Shown: positions 9,037 to 17,302 of the stretch, in pieces
Layout of the letters: each line of letters opens with the position of its first letter
Position numbering within the stretch: position 1 is the first letter of the stretch
Assembly (NCBI RefSeq): GCF_000473895.1
Contig: NZ_ASSJ01000074.1
Span: 1 to 64,000, forward strand
Origin: Rubidibacter lacunae KORDI 51-2
GTDB taxonomy: Bacteria > Cyanobacteriota > Cyanobacteriia > Cyanobacteriales > Rubidibacteraceae
DNA: 64,000 nucleotides
Direction: 5' to 3'
The notes under the pieces: model-generated
What the model was told of the DNA's origin: nothing
What the model saw: only the letters and a program-made list of their open reading frames with translations
The model's database searches: none
Position numbers and translations under genes: made by a program

Positions 9037-9338
9037 CTGACTGACAGGACACCTGAAAGCCCTGCAGTGCTGTCATTAACGGCATACTGAAGCGGCATTG
9101 TGAACTGAGTCGCCGATCGCTGAGAGCATATTCCCGCCACCCTCCTTCCTTACCGCCAACTCTCCGCCTGGTTTCAACAGCACTGCTAGTACCCAGACCA
9201 GCGCCCCTTCGCCACCCTGGCTTGGAGGTTCTGGGTCTCAACGGCAGCGAATGCCGTAATCTCACAGCCTGGGAAGCTCGCGTTCGCAGTCGGGCTCAGC
9301 AGGCTCAGAGCTACCAGCGAGGCTGAAAACTGCTTGAA
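9037..9338 (+). mobile_element. Degenerate IS: left end and N-terminal remnant of an IS4-like transposase
   Basis: Directly after the globin stop comes CTGACTGACTGACAGG followed by CCTGAAAGCCCTGCAG, a sequence resembling bases 26241-26270. Downstream, two reading frames together give a transposase start: PYRQLSAWFQQHC, then an in-frame stop, DQRPFATLAW, and in a shifted frame GLNGSECRNLTAWEARVRSRAQQAQSYQR. The LTAW...V.SRA..AQS pattern is that of cyanobacterial IS4-like DDE transposases. The remnant carries at least one stop and one frameshift and is cut near 9330, just before the next gene. No intact element is left. Confidence 0.55.
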
Positions 9339-10916
9339 TTAGGAATCCCAAATGACACGCTGGACGCGCAATGGAGCGCCCTTGCGATCGCGAAGCGGCA
9401 CGAGTGTCGCCCCGAACTGTTCGGAAAACACGCGCTCGTAATCGGCCGAGATGTCGCAAACAAACACGGATTCGAATGAAGGTGGCAGGGTTAACTGCGG
9501 CGGCGGCGATGTGGGTAAGAGCAAAAATTTAGTTGTTGGCGGAACGAGGTGGGCGAGCGACCCGATGTTGCCAAGCGCAGTTGAACTCCTGAAGCTGATG
9601 ACCAGCGGGCGATCGCTTTGGGCGATCGCCTCGGCGATCGTGGCGTTGTGGTAGCCGACGACCTTGTTCCACCACGTTGGAGCGCGCGCGATGAGTCCAC
9701 ACGAAAGCAACCCGGCCGCCAGGATACCGATCGCTGCAGATCGCCACAGTAACCGTTTCTTTCCAGACCGTCCGAGGTTGCTGACGAGGAAATAAGCGCA
9801 GGCAATTTGGATGGCGGTTAAGGAGTGGAGGAAGTAGCGCGTCATCGTCGAGCGACGACCGCCTAGGAGAACGTCGGGCAGGACGAGTGCGAGCGTCGGG
9901 ACGGCTGCAATCGATAACAGCACCCACTTCGCGTCGGTCGGACCCTTGCGCCACAAGTAAACGGCTGCGAACCCACAGCCGATTAGGCAGAGTGGGGGGA
10001 TGATGGCGGTGTACGGATCGTTTAACTGAAAGCCTAGGTCGATGAAGGCGCTGCTGAGGTGCAATCCCCAGAGACTAACCAAGACGCGCGCGGGGACGGG
10101 CATGGTGGTCCAGCCGGTTTTCTCTTGCAGGGCGTCCCACCCCACGATCGCTACCCACAGCCAGGGTCCGAAGCTGACTACTGCTGCCAGCAGGGCGATT
10201 CCGAACGCTTTTACGGTCGGCGTCCAGCGGAATTTTTCTAGTGCTAGCACGCTCAACCCGTGGGCAACCGCGATCGGTAGGGACAGTAATGTGATGTAGA
10301 AGTTCGCAGCTAGCGCCAGCGCGTACGCGCCCCAAGTGCGGAGCGACTGCGATCGCCGCGCCCGCACTAGCAATGCCGTTGCCACCAGCGTCGAGAAGGT
10401 CCACAGGCTGTATTCCCGTGCCTCTTGAGCGTAGAGAAGATTTACGGGCGAGACGGCCATCAGCGCCACGGCAGCGACTCCGACTGCCGGCGAGAACAGT
10501 TCCACGCACAACCAATACAGGGCCGGGAATACGAGCAGCGAGAACGCCACTGAGAGCGATCGCAGGGTGGCGACGGAGCTACCGAACCACTCGCGCCAGA
10601 GCCGCAGCAGCAGGTAATACAACGGCGGATGTTCGGGGTGGGTTTGCAATGCCTCCCAGGTGTTGCCCCACCCGCGATCGGGGCTGAGCTGTTGGTATGT
10701 CAGGAGGTCTGCTGCGGTCACGAGGCGATTTTGGAACAGCTCGGACTCGACATTGACTCCGATATAGCCGGCCGTTCGCGAGGCCGAGTAGACCTCGTCG
10801 TGCCAGAGAACTTTGCCGCCTAGATTGGTGCAGCGCAGGACGATGCTCGCAGTTAGCAACGAGATCGCGAGCCAGCGCAACCAGGTCGAGCGCGTCGGCG
10901 GTGCGGATAGTTTCAT
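9339..10916 (-). CDS. GT39-like membrane glycosyltransferase
   Basis: The 525-residue protein begins with a short cytoplasmic arm and a first membrane helix. It then has GKVLWHDEVY, the acidic HDE motif in the first periplasmic loop where GT-C enzymes of the ArnT/PMT type bind the polyprenyl-phosphate sugar donor. About ten further hydrophobic helices follow up to residue 430, and the C-terminal 90 residues are a soluble domain. It likely transfers a sugar from a lipid carrier to a glycan, lipid or protein outside the membrane, matching the polysaccharide genes upstream, though it lies on the opposite strand. Confidence 0.75.
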   Translation of the reverse strand: MKLSAPPTRSTWLRWLAISLLTASIVLRCTNLGGKVLWHDEVYSASRTAGYIGVNVESELFQNRLVTAADLLTYQQLSPDRGWGNTWEALQTHPEHPPLYYLLLRLWREWFGSSVATLRSLSVAFSLLVFPALYWLCVELFSPAVGVAAVALMAVSPVNLLYAQEAREYSLWTFSTLVATALLVRARRSQSLRTWGAYALALAANFYITLLSLPIAVAHGLSVLALEKFRWTPTVKAFGIALLAAVVSFGPWLWVAIVGWDALQEKTGWTTMPVPARVLVSLWGLHLSSAFIDLGFQLNDPYTAIIPPLCLIGCGFAAVYLWRKGPTDAKWVLLSIAAVPTLALVLPDVLLGGRRSTMTRYFLHSLTAIQIACAYFLVSNLGRSGKKRLLWRSAAIGILAAGLLSCGLIARAPTWWNKVVGYHNATIAEAIAQSDRPLVISFRSSTALGNIGSLAHLVPPTTKFLLLPTSPPPQLTLPPSFESVFVCDISADYERVFSEQFGATLVPLRDRKGAPLRVQRVIWDS

Positions 10917-11121
10917 GGAAGCGTAGCAGCTCCGAGCAATGGATTTTCCTGGATCGTTGGACCATCTGCCCGATTTCGTCTGGGTTCGCTTACTTTAGCG
11001 CCCGAAGCGATCGCGGCTGGACCGTCCGGCGATCGCTGCGTGTTGTTGCTGACCCCTCCCCTGCCCTCTTCCGATCCAGGGTCGGGGAGAGGGTGTCGGT
11101 AAGCGATCGCACCTCTCAGCA

Positions 11122-11772
11122 CTACCGTATTTGACTGAGGATGTAGCGCAAACGATCGTAGTCATCCTTGAGCAGCATCCCGATCTCGCGACCGGCGCGC
11201 ACCAACCACGGTCGATCGGCTTGGCGCAGGCGGTAGATGCCGCGCACGACGGCGGCCAGCAATGCTTCGGAGGGAACGCCCTGGGCGTCGAGCAGCCCGC
11301 GCAGGAAATCGAGGCGATCGCTGAAGGAGACGACTTCTTCGGGCTGACAGTGCCAGACGCCTTGGTGAATCTGCGGCGGTCGCGGCGGCAGATATTGAAA
11401 AATCTCTCCGGCAGTTCCGCGATCGCCGGGGGTAAGGAAGCCGACGATCGCGGCGCGGAATTCGGTTTTGAGCATGGCGAAGATCTGCGGCTGCTGATCG
11501 CGCAGTTCGCTCAGCGACAATCCCAAGGCTCGCGCCCGATGGACTGAATCGATCGGACTGGTGGTGACATAGGTCACGATCCCGTAGACCCAATTGCCCG
11601 ATTCTTCATCGAGCGCCTTAACCCAACTGGCAAAGGGCGGCATGGCCGGGAAGTCCAGTTCTTCCGGCTCCAGACATTGGGCGAGAAATTCCGTCGTTGC
11701 GGTTTCGATGACTTCCGCAAAGCAATCGGGGTCGCGCGCGTCGCTGGCAAATTGAGGCAGGGGCAAGCGCAT
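11122..11772 (-). CDS. HAS-barrel domain protein
   Basis: The 216-residue protein (ATG at 11772 chosen because upstream residues look non-conserved) resembles a conserved cyanobacterial family with a HAS-barrel-type core around SWVKALDEESGNWVYGIVTYVTTSPIDSVHR. A helical C-terminal half follows, with a possible HxxQ..WHCQPEEV segment and many arginines. HAS barrels in other proteins (HerA helicases, ATP synthase) are small beta-barrels at the N-terminus of ATPases, but no ATPase domain is present here. Its role is not established. It ends 200 bp from the divergently placed GT39 gene start. Confidence 0.6.
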   Translation of the reverse strand: MRLPLPQFASDARDPDCFAEVIETATTEFLAQCLEPEELDFPAMPPFASWVKALDEESGNWVYGIVTYVTTSPIDSVHRARALGLSLSELRDQQPQIFAMLKTEFRAAIVGFLTPGDRGTAGEIFQYLPPRPPQIHQGVWHCQPEEVVSFSDRLDFLRGLLDAQGVPSEALLAAVVRGIYRLRQADRPWLVRAGREIGMLLKDDYDRLRYILSQIR

Positions 11773-11891
11773 GGCACGTCTCGGAGCGGGCAAGGCGCGA
11801 TCGCACCTGAAAAGCAGGACAGACCGGAGCGCGCAAGCGGTTCCCCGGCGGTCGGTCTATCGGAGTTTCTGGAAGTGGGCGATCGCGCGGC

Positions 11892-12089
11892 TTATTTCTT
11901 GGCCGGTCGCTTTAGGCTGACTTCTTCAAGTTCTCCCAGCTGGAAGGTGACGAGCTTGTCCCAGTTGCCGTTTTCGAACAGAACGGCAGCGTTGCCGTCG
12001 GCAACCCGCTGGACCAGTCCTTCAAAGCGGTAGTAGGTATCCTCGGGATTGGTAACGCGCACTTTCGCGCCCGGCAAGATCAAGCTCAT
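11892..12089 (-). CDS. ndhS: NAD(P)H-quinone oxidoreductase subunit S
   Basis: A 65-residue protein starting [14 protein letters not shown] and containing [28 protein letters not shown]. This is the SH3-like fold of NdhS, the peripheral NDH-1 subunit that forms part of the ferredoxin docking site on the thylakoid complex used for cyclic electron flow. Length and the positively charged KRPAKK tail fit the family. The upstream in-frame extension to 12236 is not conserved-looking, so ATG 12089 was chosen. Other NDH-1 genes in the window (ndhC, ndhK, ndhJ) are 50 kb away, as expected since ndhS is normally unlinked. Confidence 0.88.
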   Translation of the reverse strand: MSLILPGAKVRVTNPEDTYYRFEGLVQRVADGNAAVLFENGNWDKLVTFQLGELEEVSLKRPAKK

Positions 12090-12476
12090 GAGTTGTCGCG
12101 AGATAGGTAATGGACGGGGCAGATAGGCAAACTGCCAGGGGAGCTGCCAGCGGCCTATTGGGGATCGTACCGCTTGGCGGTCCGCGATCGCTGGGATCTT
12201 CCTGGCAAGTCGCGCGATCGCCACTATCGGCAACAACCGACGCTGCTAGCGGACCCTTGCCGGGGAGGGGAATACCGAGGGCTTCGAGGAGTTCGGGGCG
12301 CGGTTCGCAAGCGACGCGGGCAATTTGTCGGTTGTCGGTGAACCAAGGCTGCAGGATTTTTTGGTGGCATCGCGATCGCGGGTGCTATGTTAGGCGGCTG
12401 CTAAGGAGGTGTGGCGATCGATTTGGACGGATGGCTTGCAAGGCGGCCGCGATCGAGCCCCTCGGCAGTTCTGGGG
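12090..12476. other. Gap upstream of ndhS with a possible gene fragment
   Basis: On the minus strand about 12235-12380 there is a stop-free stretch reading QPWFTDNRQIARVACEPRPE and continuing LLEALGIPLPGKGP. It looks protein-like but has no ATG, GTG or TTG start after the preceding stop. It runs toward ndhS in a frame full of low-complexity codons. It may be the remains of a small gene. The promoter of ndhS should also lie here. Confidence 0.3.
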
Positions 12477-12956
12477 CTAAGCGCTGATGCCCATCCTCTG
12501 CAGCATCACTTCAAGGGTCTTGTAGGAGGCCTCGTAGCCTTCCTCGAAGCCGGGCTGCAGGGCTGCATCGCGCGCTTCCTGAGTCTTGTACTGGATGTGG
12601 ATGTCGATCTCGGTCCGATCGCCGATCGCGCGGAAGCTAGCAGTTAATGTACTTTGGCCCTCGGGCCAGCCTTCGTAGTTCTCGGTATGCACGATCCTCT
12701 CGCGATCTACGATTTCGAGGAACTCGGCTGTCATGCCCATCTCGAATTCGGGATTTTTCCAGACGTAGTGCCCCTGGCCGCCCACGCGGAAGTCGATCTC
12801 GCAGGTCGGCATGGAGTGATCGGGCGGGCCGGTCATCCACTGCTTCACAAGCTCGGGCTCGGTGTAGGCGCGCCAGACGAGCTCGAGCGGAGCGTCGATC
12901 TCGCGAAAAATGTGTATGGAGGTGTCGGTGGGGGTTTTGAGGGTGAGGGCTTTCAT
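12477..12956 (-). CDS. SRPBCC (START-like, AHSA1-type) domain protein
   Basis: A 159-residue protein with the AHSA1/START-like layout. It starts IHIFREIDAPLELVWRAYTEPELVKQWM, then VGGQGHYVW, GMTAEFLEIVDRERIVHTENYEG, and ends in the long C-terminal helix EEGYEASYKTLEVMLQRM. Such proteins form a deep hydrophobic pocket and often bind lipids or small aromatic ligands, or act as stress-response proteins. The ATG at 12956 has a good AGGAG seven bases upstream, which decides the start. The C-terminal helix is complete. Confidence 0.85.
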   Translation of the reverse strand: MKALTLKTPTDTSIHIFREIDAPLELVWRAYTEPELVKQWMTGPPDHSMPTCEIDFRVGGQGHYVWKNPEFEMGMTAEFLEIVDRERIVHTENYEGWPEGQSTLTASFRAIGDRTEIDIHIQYKTQEARDAALQPGFEEGYEASYKTLEVMLQRMGISA

Positions 12957-13012
12957 GTCTCTCCTGTTTTGGTGTCTTATTTCATGTCCTTTAGCACCCG
13001 ATCCCATCGCGC

Positions 13013-13180
13013 CTAGTTCTTTACGAATAATGAACGCAGGTCCTCCACCCATTGGGTGAAGAAACAGGCTAGGTTGGGTTGCAAGAGGACATTCCAGTCG
13101 AACTGCTCGGTATTGTAAGGCATTAGTTTGAGGTCGCTTTCTGGGAAGGCGACATCGCTAGGCTTTAGTTGACCGACCAT
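13013..13180 (-). CDS. Short hypothetical protein or gene fragment (55 aa)
   Basis: The frame from ATG 13180 encodes MVGQLKPSDVAFPESDLKLM and continues PYNTEQFDWNVLLQPNLACFFTQWVEDLRSLF. The amino-acid mix is protein-like, but I do not recognise a family. The longer frame upstream is arginine- and cysteine-rich and unlikely to be coding. The gene is followed within 60 bp by the start of the SRPBCC gene on the same strand. It might be the C-terminal remnant of a larger gene. Confidence 0.3.
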   Translation of the reverse strand: MVGQLKPSDVAFPESDLKLMPYNTEQFDWNVLLQPNLACFFTQWVEDLRSLFVKN

Positions 13181-13654
13181 GAGCCAGTTCGATCGCGTTG
13201 CTCTCAGTGTAGAGGAGCGGTCGGAAGGAAAGCGATCGCCTCTGGGTAAAGCGGTGGGGTTACTGTCATATCTGCAACCTAATCTGCAATTCCTGCACTT
13301 GCTTGATGAGATCCTGCACTTATGACGCCTCCCAGTATGGAACGGGTAAGCAGCTTCGTCTTCGCGCTCGACCGACACCACACATCCCTTTTCCCTTCAG
13401 TTAGGTGGGGTGCGTCGGGATCCTTAAAAAGCAGCCGCCCGAATCTCTTCGTCACTCATTACATTCACTTGTTCCCAATCGGTCTGGAAAAAACAGAGGC
13501 GACCGACTCACGAGCCTCGCTCGCGGTAACGCGCGTTGTAGTTTCGGAAGAGCGATCGCTCGTACCAGCTTGCCCGAATTCCACGAGGCGATCGCGCTGA
13601 GCGCCCGTCCTCGTTGCAAAGAGCTGCAGTCGAGCGTTCCCGATCCCTCGCACC
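13181..13654. other. Degenerate region with a BrnA-like antitoxin fragment
   Basis: On the minus strand, bases 13424-13500 read FFQTDWEQVNVMSDEEIRAAAF followed by a stop. TDW..V..MSDEEI is the typical start region of BrnA/DUF4415 antitoxins, but the rest of the protein is missing. No intact partner toxin is visible next to it. Nothing else in the gap looks like a gene. Confidence 0.25.
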
Positions 13655-14149
13655 CTAACCCGCTTCGACTAACTCGCTCAACCGCCGAGCCAGGATCGAC
13701 TGCGGCACTTTACCCACCAGCGTATCGACTGCAACGCGATCGCCATTCAACAGCGTCAACTGCGGCACGCCATTGACCCCAAACTCGCGGATTTGGGAAC
13801 TCCACTGCGGGTCGTCAATATCCAGCATCACGAAGTTCACTTGCGTGGCAAAGCGATCGCGTAACGCCATCATGTCCGGAGCGAGTGCCTGACAGGTCGT
13901 ACACCAATTGGCATAAAACTCGATCAGCGTCGGCTGCGGATTTGCCATGGCGTCGGGGTAGGGAGTTGCATCGCGGGCGAGGGTTTTGAGCGCCACCAGT
14001 CCGCTTGCCAAGGACGGACTCGTCGCCGCTAGTTGCGGTTGCGCGAGCAATAGCGTCGCGATCGCAAACAACCCGATGACGGCCAGCGCGATCGCCTGCG
14101 GGTGGATTTTCTCGAAACTGCGTTTGAGCAGGTCTATGTTGATAGCCAT
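13655..14149 (-). CDS. Membrane-anchored thioredoxin (TxlA/HCF164-like)
   Basis: The 164-residue protein has one N-terminal membrane helix (about residues 18-36) and then a thioredoxin fold with active site FYANWCTTCQALAP and the cis-proline loop GVNGVPQLTLL. Membrane-tethered thioredoxins of this type face the lumen or periplasm and reduce the haem-binding cysteines of apocytochrome c in the System II (Ccs) maturation pathway. It is last in the six-gene minus-strand series with multiheme cytochromes, 68 bp after the cytochrome b-like gene. That supports a role in keeping those cytochromes' CXXCH cysteines reduced. ATG 14149 precedes the helix directly. Confidence 0.82.
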   Translation of the reverse strand: MAINIDLLKRSFEKIHPQAIALAVIGLFAIATLLLAQPQLAATSPSLASGLVALKTLARDATPYPDAMANPQPTLIEFYANWCTTCQALAPDMMALRDRFATQVNFVMLDIDDPQWSSQIREFGVNGVPQLTLLNGDRVAVDTLVGKVPQSILARRLSELVEAG

Positions 14150-14217
14150 AATCGTGTCCGAAAGTTTGGCTCGACAAGCGATAGAGCCCCAATCGGTCTC
14201 CATCGCCGAACGGTTTC

Positions 14218-14883
14218 TTACTGGTAGTAGTAAGCAAGTGCAATATGGAAGATCGATAAAACGGAAAAGATCGAAACCAAGAAAATGTGCGCTGACAGCC
14301 AAATCGCGCGCATCCCGCGAATCAGCGGACCTTTCGTCAGCACCTGACCGCCCGGCAACCGGAGGAAGACGCGACGAGAGGACTCCAGAACGCCCGACTC
14401 AGCAACAACGCCGACCAAGGCCGAAAGCGTGACCGCAAAAAACACCCACAGGAATATCGCATTGAAGTTCAGTCCGTTGACCCCCAGAGTGTGAACCAAG
14501 ACCATCCCGACCAAGCCGACGCCCAGGAAAATGTGCAACCGGCGCCAAAACTGCAACGTACCGGGAAGCTTAACCTTCACGACCCAGCCGCGTCCGCGCT
14601 TGCGCGCCGCCAACAGAACCTCAAACAACAGGAACGCTAGGGCAATGTAACCGGTCGTCTGCTTGTAGATTTCTCCGCGCAAGAACGTGTGTAAGTCGAT
14701 CGAGCGATCGCGCAAATAATCGAGGTAGATGGCACTGAAGGCAAAGGGTGTCAGGAGTGCTGCCACAACCAGCGTCAGCACAATCAACGTCCGAAACGTC
14801 GGCTGGATGCCTCGCGACGGTTTGAGCTTAGGCGACGACGATGCCCGAGCGGGCAGGTCCACGGGAGAAGCTGAGTCGGACAT
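14218..14883 (-). CDS. Di-heme cytochrome b-like membrane protein
   Basis: The 221-residue protein has about four to five membrane helices. Two histidine pairs, His117/His131 and His199/His213, each 14 residues apart, lie in two hydrophobic helices (RRLHIFLG...VLVHTLG and LSAHIFLV...IFHIALAYY). That is the arrangement that ligates two b haems across a four-helix bundle. Such proteins take electrons from quinol or pass them across the membrane. Its place between a DUF3365 lipoprotein and a thioredoxin, in a series with multiheme c cytochromes, suggests it links the plastoquinone pool to them. It belongs to no named complex that I recognise. Confidence 0.68.
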   Translation of the reverse strand: MSDSASPVDLPARASSSPKLKPSRGIQPTFRTLIVLTLVVAALLTPFAFSAIYLDYLRDRSIDLHTFLRGEIYKQTTGYIALAFLLFEVLLAARKRGRGWVVKVKLPGTLQFWRRLHIFLGVGLVGMVLVHTLGVNGLNFNAIFLWVFFAVTLSALVGVVAESGVLESSRRVFLRLPGGQVLTKGPLIRGMRAIWLSAHIFLVSIFSVLSIFHIALAYYYQ

Positions 14884-15024
14884 GAACCTTAGGGAGAGAA
14901 AGTAAAGCTGGGTAGGAGCGCGAGCGGTTCCAAATTACGGGGAAAACTGGGAAACCGCCCGCGATTTCCCAGTTCTATCGAGAGAATGCGAGGGCGATCG
15001 CGCGCGATCGCCCGATGAGGGCAT

Positions 15025-15690
15025 TTATGCACCTGCGAGGGGGATGTTGATGATGATCCCACCCATCACTTCATCCATCTCGAACAACTTGTCGGGATAG
15101 CGCTCCAGGTGAATCGGGTGGGTATTGTGGCAAGTCACGCAGGCCTCAGCCACGGCCTTGTCAGGGTAAAGCGCCGAGAAGTACTGCTGGCCGGCAACCT
15201 CTTGGTAGCCCTTGTACGGCTCGCCCGTGGCAATCGTTTCATCCATCGCCGTCTGCTCGAAGTCACCTTTGGGAGCGTGGTTGTCGTTGATGTACCAGGG
15301 GGAAATCAGGTTGTAGGTGAAGTATCCCGACTCGTTGGCGATTTCCGAGCCAAGGCGGAACATTTGAGCGGGCAGTGGAATGCCGTCGGTTTGTTGCCAC
15401 CCTTCCGTTGCTTCAACAGTCAGGACGCCGTTGTCTTTGGCTTTCCCTTCCAGCGTCTGCGCGCGGTTGACCACGTGCTTGGTGTAAGCCGTCCGATCTG
15501 CGGCCAGTACGGTGTGGATGTAATCGGCAACCAGCTCGGGGGCAATGCCGGCGCTTGCCTGGCTGGTGTCGGCACCGCCACCGCTGCAGGATACTGCCGT
15601 AACGCAGACGGCTATGACGATCGCGATGAAGGCAACGGTCCGCGTCCGCACGCGATCGAGCCAGGTTTCCAGTTCGTTTGCAAAGTTCAT
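15025..15690 (-). CDS. DUF3365 (Tll0287-like) mono-heme c lipoprotein
   Basis: The 221-residue protein has an N-terminal hydrophobic segment ending in a lipobox-like VTAVSC, so it is probably a membrane-anchored lipoprotein. The rest matches the Tll0287-like/DUF3365 fold. It has the PAQMFRLGSEIANESGYFTYNLISPW region, QYFSALYPDKAVAEACVTCHNTHP with one CXXCH haem site, and a C-terminal GGIIINIPL strand. Tll0287 has a PAS-like shape with a haem c and is considered a redox sensor or carrier. ATG 15690 is preceded by AGGAG with 11 bases between. The 106-bp gap before it contains an 11-bp tandem repeat. Confidence 0.82.
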   Translation of the reverse strand: MNFANELETWLDRVRTRTVAFIAIVIAVCVTAVSCSGGGADTSQASAGIAPELVADYIHTVLAADRTAYTKHVVNRAQTLEGKAKDNGVLTVEATEGWQQTDGIPLPAQMFRLGSEIANESGYFTYNLISPWYINDNHAPKGDFEQTAMDETIATGEPYKGYQEVAGQQYFSALYPDKAVAEACVTCHNTHPIHLERYPDKLFEMDEVMGGIIINIPLAGA

Positions 15691-15719
15691 AAGTGAACGA
15701 TCTCCTCTTGGTCTAAGTC

Positions 15720-15750
15720 GGGTAGGGATTGGGTAGGGATTGGGTAGGGA
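15720..15750. repeat. Tandem repeat of GGGTAGGGATT
   Basis: GGGTAGGGATT is repeated head to tail at 15720-15730 and 15731-15741, and the first nine bases again at 15742-15750. It lies in the gap between the hexaheme gene and the DUF3365 gene. It may affect the message between the two genes or simply be slippage. Confidence 0.7.
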
Positions 15751-15796
15751 AACAGGACGTAGGGTTCGCAGCAGGCGAACGTTGGTGTTGACGAAG

Positions 15797-16627
15797 CTAC
15801 TCGGAAGCATCCTTCTGGTCCCGACCCGCCCGGCGCTCCTCGAGCGCGCGGATCAAGTCGAAGGTCTGCAGCGAGAGGGTTGGCGGGCGATCGAAGTTCG
15901 CCTCCACCAACTCGTCGTCAAAAATGCTGTTGTAGCCGAATTCGACACCGTGGCAGTTGGCACATACCTCGCCCACCATGCGATCGCGCGGCAGCAGCGT
16001 GTAGGTGTTGTTGTGATTGACCAGGGTGACGGCATTATCACCTTGTCCGTGCTCGTAGCGCGGGAGGTGACAGGTGGCGCAGCTCACGGCCGTGGCGCTC
16101 GGGCGCGGCAAACTCTTGGATGCTTCAAATAGCCCGGCGTGGGCGGAGTCGCGATAGTTCTGCGAGTGCGTGTCGTTGTGACAGGTCAGGCAGGAATCGA
16201 CCGACGCCACCACCGTATCGACCGAGTGCACATCGTGGCAGGTGTTGCAGGTCATCAGCAAGTCGCGCGCCTCGGCATGCATGGGAAGTCGCGCAAGGGC
16301 GGGCTTGAGCGGCGATTCACCTTCAAGCAGGCGAATGCCGTGCTTGCCCAGCAAGAACGTATCCACCGACTGCTCGTGGCAAGACCGGCAGCTTTCATAG
16401 GTCGGCTTGGCTACAAAGCTCTTGGTCTCGGCATCTTGGTGGCAGCTCGAACAATTGACCTCGCCGAGGGCATGCGCGCTGGTTTTCCAAAGCTGCGTTG
16501 CCTCTTCAACCGCTGCTGGTGCCAGGCGATCGGCAGCCGCTGGTGTCAACCAATTGCTGTACCATCCGAACGCCACGAGCAGCGCCACCAGGCAGAGTGC
16601 GAACCGGGTCGTGCGAGTCAGTATCAT
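15797..16627 (-). CDS. Hexaheme c-type cytochrome
   Basis: The 276-residue protein begins with a signal anchor (residues 6-28, ending near TPAAA) and contains six CXXCH sites: CSSCH 59, CRSCH 80, CNTCH 127, CLTCH 146, CATCH 183 and CANCH 222. Many extra histidines (HDVH, HSQNYRDSAHAG, YEHG) can serve as second ligands. The CHDVHS...SCLTCHNDTH pairing resembles the doubled-CXXCH and hydroxylamine-oxidoreductase-like multiheme cytochromes. It would carry electrons at the periplasmic or lumenal face. Its ATG overlaps the stop of the pentaheme gene (TGATG), so the two are translationally coupled. A longer upstream frame overlaps the previous gene and was rejected. Confidence 0.88.
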   Translation of the reverse strand: MILTRTTRFALCLVALLVAFGWYSNWLTPAAADRLAPAAVEEATQLWKTSAHALGEVNCSSCHQDAETKSFVAKPTYESCRSCHEQSVDTFLLGKHGIRLLEGESPLKPALARLPMHAEARDLLMTCNTCHDVHSVDTVVASVDSCLTCHNDTHSQNYRDSAHAGLFEASKSLPRPSATAVSCATCHLPRYEHGQGDNAVTLVNHNNTYTLLPRDRMVGEVCANCHGVEFGYNSIFDDELVEANFDRPPTLSLQTFDLIRALEERRAGRDQKDASE

Positions 16628-17277
16628 CACGCACCCCCTCCCCGGAACTCCTTCTGCAAGTCCGGCGCTGGAGCGACTTCCAGCGTCGGGACGATCGCGC
16701 GATCGCGCAGCTGCTGTACCGGTAGCATCGGCGGTTGGTCGATATTCTTGCGCAGGAAACCCGTCGAGATCGTGCGGTGGTCGTGAAAGTTGTGACAGCC
16801 TGCGGTCCAGCACCCATCAGGCGTAAAGCCGTTGTGGCTGATGAGGTCGCCGGTAATGATGCCCTCGTGGCAGATCGTGCATAGATCCGGCTGTAAGTGG
16901 ACCCCGCGCCCGAACATATGCACGTGCTCGTTATGGCAAGTCGTGCAGGTCAGCACCTCCAGCCTTTGCAAGCTCCCGGCCCAGCGCGGGTCCAAAAACT
17001 TCTTGCGACCGTGGACATCCGTTGCCATCTCGGCTTCGTGGCAGCGAGTGCACGTTTCGTTCGTCACGGGTTTGAAACCCTCATGACATGAATTACAAGA
17101 GGTCTCGAACAAATAGTGACCGACCGAAGTTTCGCCAGGCAAGAAGATCTGCTTCGCGTCCAATGCAAATGCCGCAGAAAGCCACGTCACCAGCACCACA
17201 CAAGCAAGAAAAACCGCACCCTTGAAACCAAACAGCGATCGCCATCGAAACCGTCTTTGCCGTGCAGTAGATGCCAT
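16627..17277 (-). CDS. Pentaheme c-type cytochrome with one CX4CH site
   Basis: The 216-residue protein has a positively charged start and one membrane helix (residues 19-38). Four standard haem sites follow (CNSCH 61, CTRCH 76, CTTCH 111, CTICH 133), plus an atypical CWTAGCH at 156-162, where four residues separate the cysteines (CX4CH) as in some cytochromes c3. The spacing resembles NapC/NrfH- or c3-like small multiheme proteins. With the retained N-terminal helix it may be membrane-bound and take electrons from quinol or from the cytochrome b-like protein. It starts 25 bp after the tandem globin gene and overlaps the hexaheme gene by one base. Confidence 0.87.
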   Translation of the reverse strand: MASTARQRRFRWRSLFGFKGAVFLACVVLVTWLSAAFALDAKQIFLPGETSVGHYLFETSCNSCHEGFKPVTNETCTRCHEAEMATDVHGRKKFLDPRWAGSLQRLEVLTCTTCHNEHVHMFGRGVHLQPDLCTICHEGIITGDLISHNGFTPDGCWTAGCHNFHDHRTISTGFLRKNIDQPPMLPVQQLRDRAIVPTLEVAPAPDLQKEFRGGGA

Positions 17278-17302
17278 ATCGCTACTATCCGAGACCCCCT
17301 TC

